A DNA stretch of 64,000 nt from Phytopseudomonas straminea (GTDB lineage: Bacteria > Pseudomonadota > Gammaproteobacteria > Pseudomonadales > Pseudomonadaceae). The stretch covers positions 523,877 through 587,876 of the forward strand of contig NZ_FOMO01000003.1 of assembly GCF_900112645.1 (NCBI RefSeq), in the 5' to 3' direction. Below the pieces are notes generated by a model. It did not search any database and was not told the origin of the DNA. It worked only from the letters and a program-made list of their open reading frames with translations. This document shows, piece after piece, positions 37,110-44,347 of this stretch (its first letter is position 1; every line of letters begins with the position of its first letter). The position numbers and the translations under genes are program-made.

Positions 37110-37631
37110 TTACTCGATCACGCCGCAGGCGACGCGTGCGCCGCCGCCGCCCAGAGGCTTGGGATGATCGGCATGGTTGTCGCCGCCGGCATGGACCATC
37201 AGAGAAAGGCCCTTGAGCTCGTCCACGCTCTTGATGCGCGGCGCCAATACCGGCTGGCTGGCCTTGCCGTCAGCGGTCACCAGTAGAGCAGGGAGATCGC
37301 CCATATGGCCGTCGCCCCATGGCAGGTCGTGTTTGCCGGTGTTTTTCGGATCCCAGTGGCCGCCAGCGGCTTCGGCTGCCGATGGTTTGCCATCCTTGGG
37401 CGCCGGCTCGCAGCTGGGTTTGCCGTGTACGTGGAAGCCGTGAATTCCAGGTTCCAGATCATGCAGCTCAGGCGTGAACACCACACCGTAGGTGCTCTGG
37501 CTGATCACCACCTTACCTACCGAACTGCCGATGCCATTGGCATCCACGGCATTGAGTTCGACCGTCTTGTCGGCAGCCTGAAGGCTCGCCGCGCAGCAAC
37601 TGGCCAGTGCGGCCATCATCCAGCGTTTCAT
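37110..37631 (-). CDS. sodC: Periplasmic Cu,Zn superoxide dismutase
   Basis: The 173-residue protein has a signal peptide (cleavage about AAD, residue 20) and the SodC metal ligands: the [10 protein letters not shown] pair of histidines with a disulfide Cys, GGHWDP and [14 protein letters not shown], the copper ligand in MVHAGGDNH, and the partner Cys in ARVACGVIE. It converts periplasmic superoxide to peroxide. It is encoded against the flagellar genes between flhB and flhA, 39 bases from the flhB stop. ATG 37631 follows a GGAGAAC site; the upstream extension to 37658 is not supported. Confidence 0.93.
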   Translation of the reverse strand: MKRWMMAALASCCAASLQAADKTVELNAVDANGIGSSVGKVVISQSTYGVVFTPELHDLEPGIHGFHVHGKPSCEPAPKDGKPSAAEAAGGHWDPKNTGKHDLPWGDGHMGDLPALLVTADGKASQPVLAPRIKSVDELKGLSLMVHAGGDNHADHPKPLGGGGARVACGVIE

Positions 37632-37763
37632 GGTGTTCTCCTTGATGGGTGAATCCAACGTTCATTGGCTGTGACTGGGCTTCGCCAGCGGGGTTCGTGT
37701 TTTCGTCTTCACAGCGCTCGGGGAATTTGTGCCGTGCCTTCTGGGCCGGGCTTTTTCACGAAT

Positions 37764-37780
37764 TGGAAAGGTTCTTGCAA
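37764..37780 (+). promoter_or_regulatory. Sigma-54 promoter for flhA
   Basis: TGGAAAGGTTCTTGCAA has GG (37765-37766) and GC (37777-37778) ten bases apart. It lies about 57 bases ahead of the flhA GTG, in the divergent gap with sodC. The -24 half (TGGAAAG) departs from TGGCACG. Confidence 0.78.
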
Positions 37781-37836
37781 TACCGGCTGCAAAGGCGTTC
37801 TGGACGTCAAAAGATTGAATCAGTCGGGGTAAACAC

Positions 37837-39966
37837 GTGGCAGTAGATCGCGCACAGATGATTGGCAACGTTCGCAGCAACCTGTCGGGGCTGCGCAACG
37901 GCAATCTCGGCATTCCGCTGTTGCTGCTGGTCATGCTCGCCATGGTCATGCTGCCGATCCCGCCGTTTCTGCTCGACGTGCTGTTTACCTTCAGCATCGC
38001 GCTGTCGATCGTCGTGTTGCTGGTGGCGATCTACGCACTGCGGCCGCTGGATTTCGCCGTGTTCCCGACCATCCTGCTGGCTGCGACGTTGTTGCGCCTG
38101 GCGCTCAACGTGGCGTCGACGCGCGTTGTGTTGCTGCATGGCCAGGACGGTCACGACGCTGCGGGCAAGGTGATCCAGGCCTTCGGTGAGGTGGTGATCG
38201 GCGGCAACTACGTGGTCGGTATCGTGGTGTTCGCGATCCTCATGATCATTAACTTTGTGGTCGTCACCAAGGGGGCCGGGCGTATTTCCGAGGTGAGCGC
38301 ACGCTTCACCCTGGACGCCATGCCCGGCAAGCAGATGGCCATCGACGCCGACCTCAATGCCGGACTGATCGATCAGGTCGAGGCCAAGAAGCGCCGTAGC
38401 GAAGTGGCCCAGGAAGCCGACTTCTATGGCTCCATGGACGGTGCCAGCAAGTTCGTGCGCGGTGACGCCGTCGCCGGCCTGCTGATCCTGTTCATCAACC
38501 TCATCGGCGGCATGGCCATCGGCATGCTGCAGCACGGCCTGAGTTTCGGCGATGCCGGGCGCATCTACACCCTGCTGACCATCGGTGACGGCCTGGTCGC
38601 GCAGATCCCCTCGCTGCTGCTGTCCACCGCCGCCGCCATCATGGTGACACGCGTATCCAGCGCCGAAGACATGGGTGCCCAGGTCAACCGCCAGATGTTC
38701 GCCTCGCCGCGTGCCCTGGCCGTATCCGCCGCCATCATGATCGCCATGGGCCTGGTGCCTGGCATGCCGCACATGTCGTTCATCAGCCTCGGGCTGGTGG
38801 CGGCTGGCGCTGCCTACTGGATCGCCAACAAGCAGCGCAAGGTCAAGGAAGCCGAAGTCATCGAAGTGCAGCGCCAGCAGGAGCTGCTGCCAGCCCAGCG
38901 CGCCCAGGAGGTCAAGGAGCTGGGCTGGGACGATGTGGTGCCGGTGGACATGGTCGGCCTGGAAGTCGGCTACCGGCTGATCCCGCTGGTCGACCGCAAT
39001 CAGGGTGGCCAGTTGCTGGCGCGCATCAAGGGCGTACGCAAGAAGCTTTCCCAGGAAATGGGTTTCCTGATGCCGTCGGTGCATATCCGCGACAACCTGG
39101 ATCTGCAACCTAACGCTTATCGCCTGACGCTGATGGGCGTCAGCGTCGCTGAAGCCGAGGTCTACCCGGATCGCGAGCTGGCGATCAACCCCGGCCAGGT
39201 GTTCGGCACCCTCAACGGGGTGGCCGCCAGAGATCCGGCGTTCGGCCTCGAAGCCGTGTGGATCGATCCGGGCCAGCGCGACCAGGCGCAATCGCTCGGC
39301 TACACCGTGGTGGACGCCAGCACCGTGGTGGCCACCCACCTCAATCAGATCCTGCACAAGCACGCCCACGAGCTGCTGGGGCATGAGGAAGTCCAGCAAC
39401 TGATGCAATTGCTGGCGAAAAGCTCTCCCAAGCTCGCCGAAGAGCTGGTGCCCGGGCTGATTTCCCTGTCGACCCTGCTCAAGGTGCTGCAGGCGTTGCT
39501 GCAGGAGCAGGTGCCAGTGCGTGACATTCGCACCATCGCTGAAGCCATCGCCAACGTCGCGCCGAGGAGTCAAGATCCCGCCGCCATGGTCGCGGCAGTT
39601 CGCGTCGCGCTGTCTCGTGCAATCGTGCAAAACATCGTGGGACTAGAGCCGGAGCTGCCTGTGATCACCCTTGAGCCAAGGTTGGAACAGATATTGCTAA
39701 ACAGTCTTCAGAAGGCCGGTCAGGGCTCCGAGGATGGCATCCTCCTCGAACCTGGTATGGCCGAGAAGCTGCAGCGTTCCCTGGTGGAAGCAGCGCAGCG
39801 TCAGGAGATGCTTGGCAAGCCAGTGATTCTGCTGGCGGCCGGGCCGGTTCGGGGAATGCTCTCGCGTTTCGCCCGGTTGGCCGTCCCGAGCATGCATGTT
39901 CTGGCGTACCAGGAAATTCCGGACAACAAGCAGGTCACCATCGTTGCGACGGTGGGGCAGAACTAA
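37837..39966 (+). CDS. flhA: Flagellar export gate protein FlhA
   Basis: The 709-residue largest export-gate subunit has eight transmembrane helices (about 25-330), the highly conserved FHIPEP-type loop region (GRISEVSARFTLDAMPGKQM), and a cytoplasmic four-domain ring (about 360-700). It binds chaperone-substrate complexes. The start is GTG at 37837. It heads the flhA-flhF-fleN-fliA group behind its own sigma-54 site. Confidence 0.97.
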   Translation: MAVDRAQMIGNVRSNLSGLRNGNLGIPLLLLVMLAMVMLPIPPFLLDVLFTFSIALSIVVLLVAIYALRPLDFAVFPTILLAATLLRLALNVASTRVVLLHGQDGHDAAGKVIQAFGEVVIGGNYVVGIVVFAILMIINFVVVTKGAGRISEVSARFTLDAMPGKQMAIDADLNAGLIDQVEAKKRRSEVAQEADFYGSMDGASKFVRGDAVAGLLILFINLIGGMAIGMLQHGLSFGDAGRIYTLLTIGDGLVAQIPSLLLSTAAAIMVTRVSSAEDMGAQVNRQMFASPRALAVSAAIMIAMGLVPGMPHMSFISLGLVAAGAAYWIANKQRKVKEAEVIEVQRQQELLPAQRAQEVKELGWDDVVPVDMVGLEVGYRLIPLVDRNQGGQLLARIKGVRKKLSQEMGFLMPSVHIRDNLDLQPNAYRLTLMGVSVAEAEVYPDRELAINPGQVFGTLNGVAARDPAFGLEAVWIDPGQRDQAQSLGYTVVDASTVVATHLNQILHKHAHELLGHEEVQQLMQLLAKSSPKLAEELVPGLISLSTLLKVLQALLQEQVPVRDIRTIAEAIANVAPRSQDPAAMVAAVRVALSRAIVQNIVGLEPELPVITLEPRLEQILLNSLQKAGQGSEDGILLEPGMAEKLQRSLVEAAQRQEMLGKPVILLAAGPVRGMLSRFARLAVPSMHVLAYQEIPDNKQVTIVATVGQN

Positions 39967-39981
39967 TCGAGGGTACGGGCC

Positions 39982-41289
39982 ATGCAGGTCAAACGCTTTT
40001 TCGCTGCCGATATGCGCCAAGCCATGAAGCTGGTTCGCGATGAGCTGGGCGCCGATGCGACCATCATCGCCAACCGCCGTGTGGCCGGTGGCGTGGAATT
40101 GACGGCTGCACTCGATTATCAGGCTCCGCCTGTGCCAGCACGTCAGGCCAACCCTGCGCTGGAAGCCGAGTTGCGCAAGACCCAGTCGAAGATAGCGTCG
40201 GCCCATGCCGAGCTGACCATGCGTACCCAGGCCGATGCCGGCAAGGACCGTCAGCTGTTTGGCGCGGCAGCTGCCACGCCGCCTGCCGACAGCCTGGATG
40301 CCGTGCTCAAGCGTCAACAGCAGAAGCCGGTTGCGGCGGCAGTCGATCAGTCGGCGCTGGATTCCATGCGCTCCGAGCTGCATGGCCTGCGTGAGCTGAT
40401 CGAAATGCAGATGGGGTCGATGGCCTGGGGGCAGATGCAGAGCCGTCGCCCGCAGCAGGCCACACTGTGGCGCCGTCTGCAGCGTATGGGCGTACCAGCA
40501 GAGCTGTCGCGCGTGCTGCTCGAGCGGGTCGCCTCGATTGCCGATCAGCGCAAAGCCTGGCGCATGGTGCTGGCGCACCTTGCCCATTCGATTCAGACGC
40601 CCAAGCAGGAGCCGATGGAAGAGGGCGGCGTGATCGCGCTGGTCGGCCCCGCCGGCATGGGCAAGACCACCACCCTGGCCAAGCTGGCCGCGCGCTACGT
40701 TCTCAAGTATGGCGCGGCCAGCATCGCGCTGGTGAGCATGGACAGCTACCGTATCGGCGCTCAGGAACAGCTAAAGACCCTGGGCCGGATTCTTGGCGTC
40801 TCGGTGACCCAGGTCGATCCGGGTCAGTCGCTGACCCAGGCGCTCGTACCGCTGGCTCGCAAGCGTGTGGTGCTGATCGACACCGCTGGCCTGCCCGCCA
40901 ATGATCCGGCGCTGCGCATGCAGCTTGAGGCGCTGGCCAGCCGCGGCGTCAACGCACGCAATTACCTGGTGCTGGCCGCCACTAGCCAGGCGCAGGTTCT
41001 CAAGGCGGCCTATCACAGCTACAAGCGCTGTGGGCTGGCGGGCTGCATTCTGAGTAAACTGGATGAGGCTACCAGCATGGGTGAGGTATTGGGGCTGGCT
41101 ATTGGCCATCGTCTGCCGGTAGCCTACTTGGCAGATGGCCCGCGCATCCCGGATGACGTACACGTGCCGCGCAGCCATCAGTTGGTCAGTCGCGCTGTCG
41201 GTCTGCAGGCGCCGGACGAGCCGAGCGAAGACACCATGGCCGATATGTTCGCAGGGCTCTATCAGAACCCTGCCAGACAGGCCGGTTGA
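39982..41289 (+). CDS. flhF: SRP-type GTPase FlhF (flagellar placement)
   Basis: This 435-residue protein of the signal-recognition GTPase family fixes the polar site of flagellum assembly. It has an N-terminal B domain (MQVKRFFAADMRQAMKLVRD), a linker, and an NG domain with G1 VGPAGMGKTTTLAKLAARY, the SMDSYRIGAQEQL segment, and G3 LIDTAGLP. Its partner FleN limits number, acting as counterpart. It starts 15 bases after flhA. Confidence 0.95.
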   Translation: MQVKRFFAADMRQAMKLVRDELGADATIIANRRVAGGVELTAALDYQAPPVPARQANPALEAELRKTQSKIASAHAELTMRTQADAGKDRQLFGAAAATPPADSLDAVLKRQQQKPVAAAVDQSALDSMRSELHGLRELIEMQMGSMAWGQMQSRRPQQATLWRRLQRMGVPAELSRVLLERVASIADQRKAWRMVLAHLAHSIQTPKQEPMEEGGVIALVGPAGMGKTTTLAKLAARYVLKYGAASIALVSMDSYRIGAQEQLKTLGRILGVSVTQVDPGQSLTQALVPLARKRVVLIDTAGLPANDPALRMQLEALASRGVNARNYLVLAATSQAQVLKAAYHSYKRCGLAGCILSKLDEATSMGEVLGLAIGHRLPVAYLADGPRIPDDVHVPRSHQLVSRAVGLQAPDEPSEDTMADMFAGLYQNPARQAG

Positions 41290-41386
41290 ACGGATTGAAT
41301 ACGGTGACGCGCTGGTCGTGCTCGCCGCGACAGCGCACAATGGCCCCAGGGCCCACAGTGAAGTCAGAATAAGGTGTGTAGATAAC

Positions 41387-42217
41387 ATGGGTATGCATCC
41401 CGTACAGGTGATCGCGGTGACTGGCGGCAAAGGCGGCGTTGGCAAGACCAATGTGTCGGTGAACTTGTCGCTGGCACTGGCCGACCTTGGTCGGCGCGTC
41501 ATGCTCATGGACGCCGACCTGGGCCTTGCCAACGTGGACGTGCTGCTTGGTCTTACCGCCAAGCGCACCCTGGCTGACGTGATCGACGGCGAGTGCGACC
41601 TGCGTGATGTGGTGCTGCAGGGGCCTGGCGGCATTCGTATCGTGCCCGCCGCCTCCGGTACTCAAGCGATGGTGCAGCTTACGCCCATGCAGCACGCCGG
41701 CCTGATCCAGGCCTTCAGCGACATCAGCGAGAACCTTGACGTGCTCATCGTCGATACCGCTGCCGGTATTGGTGACTCAGTGGTCAGCTTCGTGCGCGCG
41801 GCCCAGGAAGTGCTGGTGGTAGTGTGCGACGAACCGACGTCCATTACCGATGCCTACGCGCTGATCAAGCTACTCAATCGCGACCACGGCATGAACCGTT
41901 TCCGGGTCCTCGCCAACATGGCGCACAGCCCCCAGGAAGGCCGCAATCTCTTTGCTAAGCTGACTAAAGTGACCGACCGTTTTCTGGACGTCGCGCTGCA
42001 ATACGTGGGCGCGGTGCCGTACGACGAATCGGTTCGCAAGGCCGTACAGAAACAGCGTGCGGTGTATGAGGCGTTCCCTCGTTCGAAGTGCGCGCTGGCG
42101 TTCAAGGCGATTGCCCAGAAGGTCGATGCATGGCCCTTGCCGGCCAACCCGCGTGGCCATCTGGAATTTTTCGTGGAGCGCCTGGTGCAACAACCGACTG
42201 CAGACACGGCTGTATGA
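41387..42217 (+). CDS. fleN: Flagellar number regulator FleN (FlhG), MinD-like ATPase
   Basis: The 276-residue P-loop ATPase of the MinD/ParA family has a deviant Walker A GGKGGVGKTN (residues 14-23) and Walker B LIVDTAAGIGDSV. FleN holds the activator FleQ in check and keeps the flagellar number at one or few. The open frame reaches back to 41135 inside flhF, but ATG 41387 gives the known N-terminus (MHPVQVIAVTGGKGG). Its stop overlaps the fliA start as ATGA. Confidence 0.96.
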   Translation: MGMHPVQVIAVTGGKGGVGKTNVSVNLSLALADLGRRVMLMDADLGLANVDVLLGLTAKRTLADVIDGECDLRDVVLQGPGGIRIVPAASGTQAMVQLTPMQHAGLIQAFSDISENLDVLIVDTAAGIGDSVVSFVRAAQEVLVVVCDEPTSITDAYALIKLLNRDHGMNRFRVLANMAHSPQEGRNLFAKLTKVTDRFLDVALQYVGAVPYDESVRKAVQKQRAVYEAFPRSKCALAFKAIAQKVDAWPLPANPRGHLEFFVERLVQQPTADTAV

Positions 42218-42957
42218 CGACAGCCTCTGGACTCCGAATGTACAGCAAGGCACAAGCACGAGATTCACAGCATCAGTTGATCGAGCGCCACGCGCCGCTG
42301 GTAAAACGCATCGCCTACCACCTGCTGGCCCGTCTGCCCGCCAACGTACAGGTCGACGACTTGATCCAGGCCGGCATGATCGGTCTGCTCGAGGCGTCGC
42401 GTAAGTACGATGCCGGCAAGGGCGCCAGTTTCGAGACCTTTGCCGGTATCCGCATCCGCGGCGCCATGCTCGATGAAGTACGCAAGGGTGACTGGGCGCC
42501 GCGTTCGGTGCACCGCAACAGCCGCATGGTCAGTGATGCAATACGAAAAATTGAGGCCAGAACCGGTCGTGACGCTAAAGATCACGAGGTTGCTGCCGAA
42601 CTCCAATTGAGTCTCGAAGATTACTACGGCATTCTTGGCGACACTTTGGGCAGCCGCCTGTTCAGTTTCGACGACCTCTTGCAGGAGGGCGAAAACGGCG
42701 GTCTGCAGGAAGACACGAGTTCCCTGCATCACGGGCCTTCGCATGAACTGGAAGACAGTCGTTTCCAGGCTGCATTGGCCGATGCCATCAGCAATCTGCC
42801 GGAACGTGAGCGGCTGGTGTTGTCGCTGTACTACGACGAGGAATTGAACCTCAAGGAAATCGGCGAGGTGCTGGGGGTGAGTGAATCGCGGGTCAGCCAA
42901 CTGCATAGTCAGTGTGCCGCGCGCTTACGGGCGCGGTTGGGGGAGTGGCGCGCATAG
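42214..42957 (+). CDS. fliA: Flagellar RNA polymerase sigma factor FliA (sigma-28)
   Basis: The 247-residue sigma-70-family protein has region 2 (APLVKRIAYHLLARLPANVQVDDLIQAG and the RIRGAMLDEVRKGDWAPRS segment), a region 3 (EVAAELQLSLEDYY) and a region 4 helix-turn-helix (LNLKEIGEVLGVSESRVSQLHSQ). It transcribes late flagellar and chemotaxis genes after FlgM is exported. The start ATG overlaps the fleN stop (ATGA), so the two are coupled. Confidence 0.96.
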   Translation: MTTASGLRMYSKAQARDSQHQLIERHAPLVKRIAYHLLARLPANVQVDDLIQAGMIGLLEASRKYDAGKGASFETFAGIRIRGAMLDEVRKGDWAPRSVHRNSRMVSDAIRKIEARTGRDAKDHEVAAELQLSLEDYYGILGDTLGSRLFSFDDLLQEGENGGLQEDTSSLHHGPSHELEDSRFQAALADAISNLPERERLVLSLYYDEELNLKEIGEVLGVSESRVSQLHSQCAARLRARLGEWRA

Positions 42958-42965
42958 GAATTTGT

Positions 42966-42998
42966 ACAGGGACTGGAGTTGGTCGAGCCAGTCCTTGT
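42966..42998 (+). terminator. Weak stem-loop between fliA and cheY
   Basis: ACAGGGACTGG pairs with CCAGTCCTTGT over 11 bases with one G-T pair and an 11-base loop, 8 bases after the fliA stop. A T-run is lacking, so it may only reduce read-through into cheY or protect the upstream RNA end. Confidence 0.42.
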
Positions 42999-43141
42999 GG
43001 TAAATGCAGCACAGCAGGGCGGGGCACACAGTGAACGCAGCAAAGCCGAGCGCAATGGTTTGCGGCGTTCAGCCAGGCCGGTTTCACGATTAATAAGCGC
43101 TGCACAAGGTGTAGGCGTTTTAGGACTGTACGGAGGTCGAC

Positions 43142-43528
43142 TTGGACAAGAACATGAAAATCCTCATCGTCGATGATTTCTCGACGATGCGACGGATCAT
43201 CAAGAACCTCTTGCGTGATCTGGGGTTCACCAATACGGCAGAGGCTGATGACGGGGTAACCGCGCTGCCCATGCTGCAGAGCGGCAATTTCGATTTTCTG
43301 GTAACCGACTGGAACATGCCGGGCATGACCGGTATCGATCTGCTGCGCGCCGTGCGTGCCGACGAGCGACTCAAGCAGTTGCCGGTGCTCATGGTGACGG
43401 CGGAAGCCAAGCGCGATCAGATCATCGAGGCCGCACAAGCCGGTGTGAATGGCTACGTAGTCAAGCCCTTCACCGCTCAGGTGCTCAAGGAAAAGATCGA
43501 AAAAATCTTCGAGCGAGTTAACGGCTGA
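43142..43528 (+). CDS. cheY: Chemotaxis response regulator CheY
   Basis: The single-domain receiver binds FliM when phosphorylated and reverses the motor. The acidic pair Asp11-Asp12 and phospho-Asp56 (VTDWNMPG) are present, with Thr in VTAEAK and Lys in VVKPF (numbered from the TTG). The start is debatable. A GGAGG site at 43132-43136 is 5 bases from the TTG at 43142 (128 residues) but 17 bases from the ATG at 43154, which would give the usual 124 residues. I prefer the TTG on spacing. It heads the cheYZAB-motCD group. Confidence 0.94.
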   Translation: MDKNMKILIVDDFSTMRRIIKNLLRDLGFTNTAEADDGVTALPMLQSGNFDFLVTDWNMPGMTGIDLLRAVRADERLKQLPVLMVTAEAKRDQIIEAAQAGVNGYVVKPFTAQVLKEKIEKIFERVNG

Positions 43529-43547
43529 TGTCTGCCGCGAGGTTGTT

Positions 43548-44336
43548 ATGGAACACGATGACTCCAACGAGGTTGACCTCGAGTCGACCCTGAAAAGCAA
43601 TGCCCGCCAACTGGTCGACAGCCTCGAGCAAGGAAACTTTGGCGAAGCCGTACAGCTGATCAATGAATTGAACAAGGCGCGCGACCGGGGGCTTTACCTC
43701 GAAGTCGGCAAGCTCACCCGTGAGCTGCATAACGCTATCGTCAATTTTCAGCTCGATCCCCGGGTGCCCCACGCCAAGGAAATCTCGCAGATTTCCGACG
43801 CCACCGAGCGCCTGAACTACGTGGTGACCATGACCGAGCGTGCGGCCAATCGCACCATGGATCTGGTCGAGCAGAGCGCGCCGCTGGTCAATGACCTGAG
43901 TAGTGAAGCCGATTCGCTCGCCGAGGACTGGGGCCGCTTCATGCGCCGCGAGATGAGCGCCGAGGCGTTCCGTGAGCTCGCCAAGCGTATCGAGCTGTTT
44001 CTGTCGCGCAGCCAGCGCGACACCAGCAAGCTATCGGAGCATTTGAATGACATTCTGCTGGCGCAGGATTTCCAGGATCTGACCGGTCAGGTGATCAAGC
44101 GCGTTACGCAATTGGTGACCGAGGTCGAGAGCAATCTACTGAAACTGGTGCTCATGGCCAGTCAGGTCGATCGCTTTGCCGGTATCGATCACAACCACGA
44201 ACAGTTGCGTGCCGAGCAAAACAAAGAAAAAAATCCGTCCCGCGGTGAAGGTCCGCAGATTCATGCCGATAAGCGTGATGATGTCGCCTCTAACCAAGAC
44301 GACGTCGACGATCTGCTGTCCAGTCTGGGTTTTTAG
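43548..44336 (+). CDS. cheZ: Protein phosphatase CheZ
   Basis: This 262-residue helical protein removes phosphate from CheY. It has a long helical hairpin with the catalytic segment LAQDFQDLTGQVIKRV (active Gln in it), a charged linker, and a C-terminal peptide ending DDVDDLLSSLGF that docks to CheY in the E. coli homologue. It lies 19 bases after cheY. CheZ is typical of beta- and gamma-proteobacteria. Confidence 0.95.
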   Translation: MEHDDSNEVDLESTLKSNARQLVDSLEQGNFGEAVQLINELNKARDRGLYLEVGKLTRELHNAIVNFQLDPRVPHAKEISQISDATERLNYVVTMTERAANRTMDLVEQSAPLVNDLSSEADSLAEDWGRFMRREMSAEAFRELAKRIELFLSRSQRDTSKLSEHLNDILLAQDFQDLTGQVIKRVTQLVTEVESNLLKLVLMASQVDRFAGIDHNHEQLRAEQNKEKNPSRGEGPQIHADKRDDVASNQDDVDDLLSSLGF

Positions 44337-44347
44337 GAGCACGTCAT

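Noticed and set aside
37807..39630. 607-codon minus-strand frame opposite flhA
   Set aside because: His/Gln/Gly-rich antisense shadow of flhA without a domain.
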